Source of the DNA: Crocinitomix algicola
GTDB lineage: Bacteria; Bacteroidota; Bacteroidia; Flavobacteriales_D; Crocinitomicaceae
Reading direction: 5' to 3'
Length of the DNA stretch: 64,000 bases
Assembly: GCF_001661595.2 (NCBI RefSeq)
Contig: NZ_LYPF02000004.1
Coordinates: 228,406-292,405 of the forward strand
Position numbers and translations under genes: made by a program. The notes under the pieces were generated by a model. The model was not told the DNA's origin and searched no databases. It was given only the letters and a program-made list of their open reading frames with translations. This document shows positions 18,527 to 27,164 of the stretch, one piece after another (within the stretch, counting starts at the first letter, position 1; each line of letters begins with the position of its first letter).

Positions 18527-19168
18527 TTATTCATTTGAGATCAACTCTTCCTCGAGCATGGCCTCTTCGTTTATCGTTCCTTCTAAAATAAATTCATTGG
18601 CTTCGGCATAAACGTCTTGGAAATCTATCCAACGATTGTCAATGTCTAAATAAAGGTCAAAGGCGTCTAAATACGCTTCATATGCTTGCATTTCTTCTGC
18701 AGTCCACGTATTCATATCACGTGACATAGGCTCTGCTAATTGTCGATAGTGATTATTGATTAATCCTTCAACTGCAGTAAACCATTCTTCAGTAATTTCG
18801 TGAAACTCCGCGCGTTTAGGCCAATCTTCATTTTGATATAATTTAATGGCTTTTCTACCTTGCTCAATTTTACTCAAAGTCGTGTCCAAAACAGCGTTTA
18901 TTTTGTTTACAGCAGCATCTGTTTCATCTAAACGAACAATTTCTCGGAGCTTAACATCAATTTCAACTACACTCGATAAGAGACCTGAAAAATATTCTTC
19001 ACTATTGGTTGCACCTCCTTGAGCAAAACTTTTAGAAGCCTCTTTAATATTTGTGGAACTGGTTAATTGCTCATTTAAAGCCTCCGTGTTCGCTTCTTTA
19101 TCTTGGGTCGAATTACAAGAAAAAAGAAGAATAGATAACATTAATCCGAATAAATAAGCCTTTTTCAT
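18527..19168 (-). CDS. Lipoprotein of unknown function, helical
   Basis: Not recognised as a named family. The 213-residue protein has a lipoprotein signal peptide with lipobox LLFSC (Cys18), so it is probably exported and lipid-anchored. The mature part is acidic and predicted mostly helical, with heptad-like segments such as LDTTLSKIEQGRKAIKLYQ and MQAYEAYLDAFDLYLDID. It is rich in Glu, Asp and Trp in the second half and ends EEAMLEEELISNE. It is monocistronic and convergent with polA. No catalytic motif is visible. Confidence 0.75.
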   Translation of the reverse strand: MKKAYLFGLMLSILLFSCNSTQDKEANTEALNEQLTSSTNIKEASKSFAQGGATNSEEYFSGLLSSVVEIDVKLREIVRLDETDAAVNKINAVLDTTLSKIEQGRKAIKLYQNEDWPKRAEFHEITEEWFTAVEGLINNHYRQLAEPMSRDMNTWTAEEMQAYEAYLDAFDLYLDIDNRWIDFQDVYAEANEFILEGTINEEAMLEEELISNE

Positions 19169-19348
19169 TTTTGTACTTTTAGTCTTTTGGGCATATATAC
19201 CTGCCTTATTGTTAAAACAAATATCTTAATCTTTTTTTTAATGAAAGTGTTTTAGAATATTTTTAACGTAACTAGGAAATAAAATTAACCTTCATACGTC
19301 CAATAAACGCATGGAATATTTCCATTAAATTTACATTTTGATAAATTC

Positions 19349-20593
19349 ATGAGATCAGTATTATTTCCAATTATTCTAATTGCTATTTTATTGTTGCTAG
19401 AGTACTATGCGTATAAAGGTTTAAAGGGGGCGTGGGATAGGTACAAAAGATGGCATAAAAATCTGTTAAAATCAGTCTTTTTGGTTCTTACTGGCATGGC
19501 TTGTATTTCGTTACCGATTTTGTTTATTTGGGGAGGAAGCATACCTAATTGGGCAACTAATTTCTTTTTTGGATTTATTATGCTCAACTTTTTGGCAAAG
19601 CTTATCCTGGCTTTGTTTTTAGTTGTTGATGATTTACGACGCATAACGCTATGGGTGAGCAAACGTTATCATAGGACGAGTTCAACTTCCTCACAAGAAG
19701 AAGGTATTTCTAGGTCAGCGTTTTTATTGAAGACTGGCGTGGTTGCCGCGGCAGTGCCAACCATCAGTTTGCCAATTGGTATGTTTGTTGGTCCCTATAA
19801 ATACACTTTACATCATCCAACGGTAAGTTTGCCCAACTTGCCAGCTGTTTTTGATGGGTTAAAAGTGGTTCAAATTTCAGATATTCATGCCGGAAGTTTT
19901 TATGATAAAAGCGCGGTCAATAAAGGGATAGATTTATTGTTGGCTCAACAACCAGATGTGATTTTTTTTACCGGTGATTTAGTCAATAATATTGCGAGTG
20001 AAATGGATGATTATATGGATGTTTTTTCGCGTCTCAAAGCTCCAATGGGTGTTTATTCGGTGCTTGGTAATCATGATTATGGTGATTATCACCGATGGAA
20101 TTCTGAGCATGAAAAAGCGGCAAACCTTGAACGGTTGAAAGAAGTTCATAAAGAGCTGGGTTGGCGTTTATTATTAGATGAGCATGAATACCTCGAAAAA
20201 GATGGGGCTCGAATTGGTTTAATAGGAGTTCAGAATTGGGGTAAAGGTTTTCATCAAATTGGTAATTTACCTCAAGCAGCACGAAATTGTAAGGCTCCGG
20301 TCAAATTATTGTTGTCACATGACCCAACGCATTGGGATGAGGAGGTGACAAAAGCATTCAAAGATATTGATGTCACATTTAGTGGGCATACGCATGGTGC
20401 CCAAATTGGCGTTGAAACAGGTGGCTTTAAATGGAGTCCTGTCAGTTTAAGGTACGATAAATGGGCAGGTTTATATCAAAAAGAAAATCAATACCTCTAC
20501 ATTAATAGAGGTTATGGGTTTTTAGGTTATCCTGGTAGAATTGGAATTTGGCCTGAGATTACCGTTATGACTTTAAATAAGGGATATGCATAG
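19349..20593 (+). CDS. Membrane-bound metallophosphoesterase (copy 1 of a tandem pair)
   Basis: A calcineurin-like phosphoesterase (YkuE-like) with an N-terminal membrane region: hydrophobic segments at about residues 3-20, 42-65, 70-95 and 125-148. All metal motifs of the family are intact: QISDIHAGS (DxH), FFTGDLVNN (GD), LGNHDYGD (GNHD), LLLSHDPTHW and FSGHTHGAQ (GHTH). YkuE-type proteins act on lipid or nucleotide phosphoesters; the substrate here is not known. The start is the ATG at 19349. Its last 8 nt overlap the next gene, a clear paralogue, which suggests translational coupling. Confidence 0.88.
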   Translation: MRSVLFPIILIAILLLLEYYAYKGLKGAWDRYKRWHKNLLKSVFLVLTGMACISLPILFIWGGSIPNWATNFFFGFIMLNFLAKLILALFLVVDDLRRITLWVSKRYHRTSSTSSQEEGISRSAFLLKTGVVAAAVPTISLPIGMFVGPYKYTLHHPTVSLPNLPAVFDGLKVVQISDIHAGSFYDKSAVNKGIDLLLAQQPDVIFFTGDLVNNIASEMDDYMDVFSRLKAPMGVYSVLGNHDYGDYHRWNSEHEKAANLERLKEVHKELGWRLLLDEHEYLEKDGARIGLIGVQNWGKGFHQIGNLPQAARNCKAPVKLLLSHDPTHWDEEVTKAFKDIDVTFSGHTHGAQIGVETGGFKWSPVSLRYDKWAGLYQKENQYLYINRGYGFLGYPGRIGIWPEITVMTLNKGYA

Positions 20594-21812
20594 TAGCAGT
20601 CGGTCATTGCCTTTTATTATCATCGGAATTCTAGTGCTATTAGAGCTCTATGCCTTTTCTGGTATTACAATTTTGAAAGAAGAGCAAAGTGATGTGGTGC
20701 AATTAGTTGTTGCTATTTTCTTTTATGGGTTAATGGGAGTTTCTTTCGTGGGATTAGGAATTATTTTTTCATTCGGAAATAAATTAAATAAGGTTATCAG
20801 GAATTTTTTGTTTGCCTTTGTTTTTATCAATCTATTTTCCGTTTTGATATTTGACCTGTTTTTGGTCTTAGATGATTTGCAACGTTTTATTCGAGGTTTA
20901 TTCGGGTTTGGAAGTTTTCAACGAATACCCGAGTTATTAATGATTGGTGCAGCGTTAAGTATCTTACCTGCGGTATTGTTTTTATTGGGCATGATTATAG
21001 GGCCTTATCGATATCGTATTCATGAAGTTGTTGTTCCAATACGACATCTTCCCAAAGCATTTCAAGATTTTAAAATTGTCCAATTGTCTGATATTCATGC
21101 AGGTAGTTTTTACAATCCTAGAGCCGTTCAACGAGGGGTTGATTTGGTAAAAAAACAAAATGCAGATGTTATTTTTTTTACAGGAGATTTGGTTAACGAT
21201 GATGCAAATGAAATGAATGATTATAGAAATATTTTTGCACAATTATCTGCCCCAAACGGCGTTTTTTCAATTCTTGGGAATCACGATTATGGTGATTATG
21301 TTCAATGGCCTTCCCAACAAGCGAAAGCTAATAATTTGAATAAATTGAAACAAGTCCATGCGGATATGGGCTGGAGGTTATTATTAGATGAGCATGTTTA
21401 TTTAGAAAACGATAATGCTAAGATAGGGTTGATTGGAGTAGAAAATTGGGGCAAGGGCTTTAAAAAGGTGGGAGATTTAGAAAAAGCATTAAAGGGTTTA
21501 AAGGCAGATGTCAAAATATTGTTATCGCATGACCCAACGCATTGGGAAGAAGAGGTTATTAAACGGTATCCGCACATTGATTTAACCCTAAGTGGTCATA
21601 CACATGGCGCACAGATGGGTTTTGAAATAGGAAAGTTTCGATGGAGTCCAATTAAACTTCGCTATAAAAAATGGGCGGGTTTATACCAGGAAGGGAAACA
21701 GTTTTTATATATAAATAGAGGTTTTGGATTTTTAGGATATCCAGGTCGACTTGGAATTTGGCCTGAAATTACCGTTTTACGGTTAAAAGAATCTGAGTTA
21801 AATCATAAATAA
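20586..21812 (+). CDS. Membrane-bound metallophosphoesterase (copy 2 of a tandem pair)
   Basis: A 408-residue paralogue of the preceding gene, with the same architecture: four N-terminal hydrophobic segments, then the phosphoesterase domain. Motifs are again complete: QLSDIHAGSFY, FFTGDLVNDD, LGNHDYGDY, LLSHDPTHWEEE and LSGHTHGAQMG. Long blocks are identical to copy 1, for example MGWRLLLDEH versus LGWRLLLDEH. The N-terminal membrane part is much more divergent than the enzymatic part. The ATG at 20586 lies inside the last codons of copy 1. Both catalytic sites look active, so this is not a decayed duplicate. Confidence 0.88.
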   Translation: MHSSSRSLPFIIIGILVLLELYAFSGITILKEEQSDVVQLVVAIFFYGLMGVSFVGLGIIFSFGNKLNKVIRNFLFAFVFINLFSVLIFDLFLVLDDLQRFIRGLFGFGSFQRIPELLMIGAALSILPAVLFLLGMIIGPYRYRIHEVVVPIRHLPKAFQDFKIVQLSDIHAGSFYNPRAVQRGVDLVKKQNADVIFFTGDLVNDDANEMNDYRNIFAQLSAPNGVFSILGNHDYGDYVQWPSQQAKANNLNKLKQVHADMGWRLLLDEHVYLENDNAKIGLIGVENWGKGFKKVGDLEKALKGLKADVKILLSHDPTHWEEEVIKRYPHIDLTLSGHTHGAQMGFEIGKFRWSPIKLRYKKWAGLYQEGKQFLYINRGFGFLGYPGRLGIWPEITVLRLKESELNHK

Positions 21813-21860
21813 TAAGGCAGATTAACGTTAGATTTGCAGCTGCAAAAGCAGAATCATACA

Positions 21861-22325
21861 ATGAAAGAAACAATAACAAAATTCTACGAAGCATTTAAAA
21901 ATAAAGATGCAGAATCGATGGTTGCACTGTATCATGAAGAGGTTATTTTTAGTGATCCAGCCTTTGGAATTTTACATGGAAATCGCGCAAAAAATATGTG
22001 GCGAATGCTGATTGAAAATGGAAAAGATTTAGAAGTTAATTTTGAGGTAATTTCTGCGGATGAAAAAAAAGCAAAAGCGCATTGGCAAGCAAAATATACT
22101 TTTTCCAAAACAGGTAGAAGAGTTGTGAATGAGGTTGATGCTTATTTTTTGTTTAAAGATGGGTTGATCATCAAGCATGTGGATGATTTTAATCGTAAAG
22201 AATGGGCCAAACAGGCGATGGGATTGAAAGGGAGGTTATTCGGAGGAACAGGTTTTTTTAGAGATCAACTGTATAAAAACACGAAAGTACTGCTGGATAA
22301 ATTTGAAGCAAAAAACAATGGATAA
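21861..22325 (+). CDS. Nuclear transport factor 2-like (SnoaL-like) protein
   Basis: A 154-residue NTF2/SnoaL-type cone fold protein. The N-terminus MKETITKFYEAFKNKDAESM, then ALYHEEVIFSDPAFGILHG, KAHWQAKYTFSKTGR and NEVDAYFLFKDGLIIKHVDDF are the typical strand and helix pattern. Members are enzymes or ligand binders; the specific role is unknown. The frame also opens at a TTG (21834), but the ATG at 21861 gives the normal family N-terminus. It overlaps the next gene by 8 nt and is probably cotranscribed with it and the metallophosphoesterases 48 nt upstream. Confidence 0.82.
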   Translation: MKETITKFYEAFKNKDAESMVALYHEEVIFSDPAFGILHGNRAKNMWRMLIENGKDLEVNFEVISADEKKAKAHWQAKYTFSKTGRRVVNEVDAYFLFKDGLIIKHVDDFNRKEWAKQAMGLKGRLFGGTGFFRDQLYKNTKVLLDKFEAKNNG

Positions 22326-22932
22326 AACCAAAAGTCAAATAGCAGATTTTTGGGAATGGTTTCAGTTGAATGAGGGTGGTTTTAGGGAGTTGGTGTCTCA
22401 TGGCGCTTCGGAAAATTCCACAGAAATAATAGATCAACTAGATCAGTTTATATTGGGATTTGGTCCTTTAAAATGGACGATTGAAGAGGTGGAGACGAAT
22501 AAATTTTCATTCACAATTTCTCCGAATAACAAAACAGAGTTACTAGGTTTAACGTCTGCTTTGGTTAATAGCGCTCCCTCATTGCCGCACTGGACCTTTT
22601 TTGATAGTCGTCAACCAACAGGTAAATTACGATTTGATTTATATGATCTTGAGATTGAAACGCAGACAGTTGATGCTCAAAAATGGAAGTTTTTAATAGA
22701 GCAGGAAGATGCGGACCGAGTACATTTAATTATTATAATCGCTAATACCGAGCATTTAGATGAAGAAACTGAGGAGGTGGCAGTTGATATTCTTCTTACT
22801 TCATTGATAGGTGAAAGAAATAAAATCAGTAGAATTGAAAGCTTTGAAATTGTGGATGAATTGGAAGCGAATGATGATAGAATTGCAAGGCCCATCGAAC
22901 TTTTAGCGCTTGAATTAGGATTAAATACCTGA
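22318..22932 (+). CDS. Hypothetical cytosolic protein
   Basis: A 204-residue protein not recognised as a named family. It has no signal peptide or membrane segment. The N-terminal half looks like an alpha/beta domain (FWEWFQLNEGGFREL, KWTIEEVETNKFSFTISPN). A central PHWTFFDSRQPTGKLRFDLYDLEI segment is followed by an acidic C-terminal half with HLIIIIANTEHLDEETEEVAV. The start is the ATG at 22318 inside the end of the upstream NTF2-like gene; the TTG at 22303 is less likely. The 8-nt overlap suggests co-expression. No catalytic motif is evident. Confidence 0.72.
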   Translation: MDKTKSQIADFWEWFQLNEGGFRELVSHGASENSTEIIDQLDQFILGFGPLKWTIEEVETNKFSFTISPNNKTELLGLTSALVNSAPSLPHWTFFDSRQPTGKLRFDLYDLEIETQTVDAQKWKFLIEQEDADRVHLIIIIANTEHLDEETEEVAVDILLTSLIGERNKISRIESFEIVDELEANDDRIARPIELLALELGLNT

Positions 22933-22961
22933 TTCACTAAATTGTCCTGTCCTTTTTAAAA

Positions 22962-22994
22962 TGCCGTTTATACCTTAAAACTGGCATTTATACC
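22962..22994. repeat. Short direct repeat, 20-bp period, upstream of the metalloprotease gene
   Basis: TGCCGTTTATACC (22962-22974) and TGGCATTTATACC (22982-22994) match at 11 of 13 positions and start 20 bp apart, about two helical turns. They lie 65 nt before the metalloprotease ATG, so a regulator-binding site is possible. Confidence 0.35.
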
Positions 22995-23058
22995 ATGTTT
23001 CAAATTCAATTGAGAAAAAAATAGTAATATTAAGGTCAAACCTTGAATCAATCTATTT

Positions 23059-25551
23059 ATGAAACGTCAAATCATATTATCGATGGCTGCTTTGGGATTA
23101 CTTTTTGTAACTCCAGTAGAGGGTCATGCGCAATTATTTAAACGTAAAAAGAAAGCAAAAACAGAGCAGCAAGCAGCTCCCAAACCAAAGAAAGGGGGTA
23201 TTCAACCTTATAGTAAGGTGATTACTAAGGATGCTGAGTCGGATGAGGGATTATTTAACGTTCATAAAGTTGAGAATGCTTACTATTATGAAATTCCCGA
23301 TTCATTACTTGAACGAGAAATGCTGATGGTAACTCGGATTGCTAAAACTGCTGCCGGACTGGGGTTTGGTGGTGGAAAGCAAAATGAACAGGTGGTACGT
23401 TGGCAAAGAAATGAAGATAATATATTATTACGTGTAGTATCCCATCAGGTATTTGCAGCGGATTCTTTACCTGTACATGAGGCAGTAATGAATTCAAATT
23501 TTGAACCAATTATGCACATGTTTCCGATTAAGGCTTTGGGGAAGGATTCGTCTTCTGTTGTGATAGATGTAACTGAGCTCTTTGAGTCTGATGTCGCTGC
23601 ATTAGGGTTGCCTACTAGGACACGTAAACGTTATAAGATAAGTCGAATGGACAGCAAGCGGTCTTATATTTCTTCATTAAAGTCTTATCCTATTAATGTT
23701 GAAGCACGGCATGTTAAGACTTATGCTTCCGCAGCTCCTCCTTCCAATTCTAGTTTAGGATCGATTTCATTAGAAATTTCAAATTCAATGATTTTATTGC
23801 CGAAAGAGCCGATGAAAAGACGTTATTTTGATCAACGTGTTGGTTGGTTTACCTCATCTCAAACTGATTATGGTTCGGAAGCACAAAAAAGTGAATCGTT
23901 CCGTTACTTGGACAGATGGCGTTTAGAGGTTAAGCCTGAGGATATGGAAAAATTCAAAAATGGCGAACTGGTTGAACCGGTGAAACCAATTGTTTATTAT
24001 ATCGATCGTGCAACACCTGAAAAATGGCGTAAATATCTAAAACAAGGTATTGAAGATTGGCAAGTAGCTTTTGAAGCAGCAGGATTTAAAAATGCAATTA
24101 TTGCTAAAGATGCTCCAAGTCCTGAAGAGGATCCTGATTGGAGCCCTGAAGATGCGCGTTATTCTGTAGTACGATACCTTGCTTCTCCTATTCCTAATGC
24201 CAATGGTCCACATGTAAGTGATCCGCGTTCCGGTGAAATTATTGAATCGGATATTAACTGGTATCACAACGTGATGACGCTCTTAAGAAATTGGTTCTTC
24301 GTGCAAACTGCCGCTATCAACGAGGATGCGCGCGGGGTAGAATTTAAAGAAGAAATTATGGGTCGATTGATTCGATTTGTATCAGCCCACGAAGTGGGAC
24401 ACACTTTAGGTTTGCCGCATAATATGGGAAGTTCGGTTGCTTATCCAGTAGATTCACTACGATCGGCGACTTTCACAGCGAAATATGGAACGGCTCCATC
24501 TATCATGGATTATGCGCGATTCAACTATATTGCTCAACCCGAGGATAAAGGGGTGGCTTTGATGCCAGATATCGGAATTTACGATAAGTATTCTATCGCT
24601 TGGGGATATCGCCCAATTCCGGAAGCAGAAACAGCAAAAGATGAAAAACCAATTCTTGATCAATGGATTCTGGAACATGCAGGTGATCCTTTATACCGCT
24701 TTGGTAAACAACAATTCATTACAATTGATCCAAGTTCGCAAACAGAAGACCTTGGTGACAACGCAATGAAAGCCAGTGATTATGGAATTAAAAATTTAAA
24801 ACGAATCTTGCCTAACCTAATTGAATGGACTGGTGAAGATGGTAAAAATTATGAAGATTTAAGTGCTATCTATGATCAGGTTGTAGGACAGTTTAACCGT
24901 TATATGGGGCATGTAACTGCCAATGTGGGCGGAATCTATGAATATTATAAAACGTACGATCAAGAAGGTGCAGTTTATACACATGTTCCGAAAAACCTTC
25001 AAAAAGATGCAATGGCATTTTTAAGATCTCAACTTTTTGAAACACCAACCTGGTTACTTGACCAAGATATTTTTAATAAAATTGAATTTGATGGAGCCAT
25101 CGAACGCATGCGAAAATTACAGGTTAGAACGCTCAATTCAATTCTTGATTTTGGCAGAATGGCCAGAGCAATTGAAAATGAAATGGTGAATGGTGAAAAT
25201 GCCTATACCTTATTGGAAATAATGGATGATTTACGCGATGGTATCTGGACCGAATTAAAACAAGGTGGAAAGGTTGATGTATATCGTAGAAACTTGCAAC
25301 GTGCCTATATCGATCGTTTAGCATACTTAATGACTGAAGAACAAGATCAAGTTCCAATGGCACTTCGTGCCTGGTTAATTGAATCAAATGTAGACGCAAG
25401 CCAATCCGATATCCGATCGATTGCTCGCGCCGAATTAAACGAATTGAAAAAATTAATCAAATCAGCTGTGGCAAGAACAGGAGATAAAATGACTAAAATT
25501 CATTTAGAGGATGCCCTGGCACGCATAGAATTGATTTTAGATCCGAGGTAA
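23059..25551 (+). CDS. Secreted zinc-dependent metalloprotease (DUF5117/DUF5118-type metzincin-like)
   Basis: An 830-residue exported protease. A signal peptide ends near GHAQ (residue 25) and is followed by a basic KRKKKAKTEQQ segment. The zinc site is HEVGHTLGLPH, with ligands H444, H448 and H454 and general base E445. A Met-turn PSIMDYARF lies about 30 residues later (M483). This arrangement and the surrounding YDRATPEKWRKYLKQGIEDW-like region (positions about 24000-24060) fit the Bacteroidota DUF5117/DUF5118 metalloproteases. Likely periplasmic or surface-exposed; no type IX C-terminal domain is seen. It is monocistronic with a strong terminator. Confidence 0.9.
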   Translation: MKRQIILSMAALGLLFVTPVEGHAQLFKRKKKAKTEQQAAPKPKKGGIQPYSKVITKDAESDEGLFNVHKVENAYYYEIPDSLLEREMLMVTRIAKTAAGLGFGGGKQNEQVVRWQRNEDNILLRVVSHQVFAADSLPVHEAVMNSNFEPIMHMFPIKALGKDSSSVVIDVTELFESDVAALGLPTRTRKRYKISRMDSKRSYISSLKSYPINVEARHVKTYASAAPPSNSSLGSISLEISNSMILLPKEPMKRRYFDQRVGWFTSSQTDYGSEAQKSESFRYLDRWRLEVKPEDMEKFKNGELVEPVKPIVYYIDRATPEKWRKYLKQGIEDWQVAFEAAGFKNAIIAKDAPSPEEDPDWSPEDARYSVVRYLASPIPNANGPHVSDPRSGEIIESDINWYHNVMTLLRNWFFVQTAAINEDARGVEFKEEIMGRLIRFVSAHEVGHTLGLPHNMGSSVAYPVDSLRSATFTAKYGTAPSIMDYARFNYIAQPEDKGVALMPDIGIYDKYSIAWGYRPIPEAETAKDEKPILDQWILEHAGDPLYRFGKQQFITIDPSSQTEDLGDNAMKASDYGIKNLKRILPNLIEWTGEDGKNYEDLSAIYDQVVGQFNRYMGHVTANVGGIYEYYKTYDQEGAVYTHVPKNLQKDAMAFLRSQLFETPTWLLDQDIFNKIEFDGAIERMRKLQVRTLNSILDFGRMARAIENEMVNGENAYTLLEIMDDLRDGIWTELKQGGKVDVYRRNLQRAYIDRLAYLMTEEQDQVPMALRAWLIESNVDASQSDIRSIARAELNELKKLIKSAVARTGDKMTKIHLEDALARIELILDPR

Positions 25552-25567
25552 TCTAATTATGAGAATT

Positions 25568-25602
25568 AAAAAAAGAGGAGTTGATTGAGCTCCTCTTTTT
25601 TT
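25568..25602. terminator. Strong bidirectional intrinsic terminator
   Basis: AGAGGAG and CTCCTCT form a 7-bp stem flanked by seven A residues on one side and seven T residues on the other. It works in both directions, ending the metalloprotease gene and protecting against readthrough of the minus-strand surface island. Confidence 0.9.
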
Positions 25603-25705
25603 GTGTTAAATCGAACTTATTAGCCTCACTTTTCAATTGTTAGATGTTCTGGTAATTCAGAGCTTTGCTAACTAGCCTAACTTCCCCACTTATTGTTTTT
25701 TTACA

Positions 25706-26551
25706 CTAATTCAAGTTTTTACTCCCGACACTTTTAATTAATGGAGATTGATAGATTTCTGCGTCCTTGGTTGCAAATACTTTTCTTGACGAAGCTCCAT
25801 TGGTTGATATGTACTGTAGCCAAGCGGTTAGAAAACCACGATAATTCCCTCCATTTCCTTGAATTTCAAGGTGGCCTGCATCGTGTAAAATCAGCATACA
25901 TCCAGGCACAACTGCAGATAATAAATCAAAAGCTTGCTCGTTAGTTGCAGTTGGAGAAATTATAAAATCTTTCTCGCCTCCAAGAATTAAAAAAGGAACC
26001 TCAATTTTCGCGGCATCATAAACATCCTCTGGATCGCACCATTTTAATGCAGGTAATGCTATGGAAACTATGGTTTTAATTCGCGCTTGCTGATGAAAGT
26101 TAGTATAACTATTAATAACTCCTGTAGAACCTTGCGAATGTCCTGCGACTGCAAGAAAATTGGTGTCAGCATAATGGTATAAAAGGGATGCAGTATCAAC
26201 CGTTTCTTTAAAAATCATATCAATTGCATCGCTAATTTCCTGCCCTGTTCCCGTGGTAACCGAATAGGTGTCAATAACCAAAAACCCATGACTAGCAATG
26301 TGTTTAAATAATTCCGTATACTCCTTTGGCTCGGCATCTGTACCATTTCCCCAGACCACTACCGGAAGGGGTTCTTCAATATCTTTAGGAGCTACAATTA
26401 AGTAAGGTACATCGCTGTCTGTTTCAACATCAAATATTTCAACTTCAAAAGCTCCTTCTTTTGCGAATTGCGCCTTATAGATAAATGAACTGTCTTCTTT
26501 TTGACATGAAAAAATAAAAAGACTTAATATTACAATGAACCTATTTCTCAT
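25706..26551 (-). CDS. Alpha/beta-hydrolase lipoprotein, cutinase/polyester-hydrolase-like
   Basis: A 281-residue lipoprotein esterase. The lipobox is LFIFSC (Cys16). The fold shows LPVVVWGNGTDAEP, HIASHGFLVIDTYS, the nucleophile elbow GHSQGS, the acid in GGEKDFIISP and the catalytic His in HDAGHLEIQG followed by NYRGFLTAWLQY. This resembles the dienelactone-hydrolase/PET-hydrolase-like group rather than chlorophyllases; the real substrate is unknown. It overlaps the upstream outer-membrane protein gene by ATGA, so the two are coupled. It is the last gene of the surface island. Confidence in esterase fold is high, in substrate class low. Confidence 0.82.
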   Translation of the reverse strand: MRNRFIVILSLFIFSCQKEDSSFIYKAQFAKEGAFEVEIFDVETDSDVPYLIVAPKDIEEPLPVVVWGNGTDAEPKEYTELFKHIASHGFLVIDTYSVTTGTGQEISDAIDMIFKETVDTASLLYHYADTNFLAVAGHSQGSTGVINSYTNFHQQARIKTIVSIALPALKWCDPEDVYDAAKIEVPFLILGGEKDFIISPTATNEQAFDLLSAVVPGCMLILHDAGHLEIQGNGGNYRGFLTAWLQYISTNGASSRKVFATKDAEIYQSPLIKSVGSKNLN

Positions 26552-27105
26552 AATTGATACGAAATTCCGATTGACAAACCAGCTTGTTTTTTAAGTGAAA
26601 CCAATGCTCCTAGATGTACTCTTGTACGCGTTGAAATTAGATAACTACCTTCAACATTTAGCACTCCGTTAAACGACCAATAATTTAGCTGTTTTATATA
26701 ATTAACACCTTCAACTCGATCGAATACCCGACTGGTCATAACGGAAACCCCTCCTAAAAAGGTAAACTTTTCTAGCGCATATTTAAAGCCCATTCCGACA
26801 AACGCTGTGGGCGCCATATAATTTGATTTTTCATGCTCCAGATAATTATACGATTGATAATATTGAAGACCAAAATCATAGTACAATGTTTTGGGTAGAT
26901 TTTTTGACAACCGATAAGTTATTGAAATTGGAATAACTAAATTTTTACTAAAAACGGTCTTGTCGTATGGTTTGAAAATTGAAATGGGTTGAACAGCCAA
27001 GTTTAAACTTCTGAAATTCTTTTCTTGTTCCTCATTTTGACTGTAACAGGACAAAGATGAGAGAAAGAAAAGAAGTAAAAGGATGAATGGTAGAATATGA
27101 TTCAT
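26548..27105 (-). CDS. Small outer-membrane beta-barrel protein, unknown function
   Basis: A 185-residue protein with an N-terminal signal peptide cleaved near SCYSQ (residue 23). The mature part alternates short amphipathic strands ending in aromatic residues (KTLYYDFGLQYYQSYNY, FVGMGFKYALEKFTFLGGVSV, YLISTRTRVHLGALVSL) and ends GISYQL, typical of an eight- to ten-strand outer-membrane barrel. No family name is assigned. It is coupled to the esterase gene by an ATGA overlap and follows the second LA_2272 repeat protein by 59 nt. Confidence 0.75.
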   Translation of the reverse strand: MNHILPFILLLLFFLSSLSCYSQNEEQEKNFRSLNLAVQPISIFKPYDKTVFSKNLVIPISITYRLSKNLPKTLYYDFGLQYYQSYNYLEHEKSNYMAPTAFVGMGFKYALEKFTFLGGVSVMTSRVFDRVEGVNYIKQLNYWSFNGVLNVEGSYLISTRTRVHLGALVSLKKQAGLSIGISYQL

Positions 27106-27164
27106 TTTTTTTGTGTAAAAATATTGAATTATAGCTGTTTATAGCAGTCAATTAGAAATTTTAT

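Noticed and set aside
20586..21812. Second metallophosphoesterase as an assembly duplication
   Set aside because: The copies differ throughout, especially in the membrane part, so this is a genuine old duplication.
25812..25840. tRNA D-arm-like sequence (AGCCAAGCGGTTAG)
   Set aside because: It lies inside the esterase coding region, with no T-arm, anticodon stem or acceptor pairing around it.
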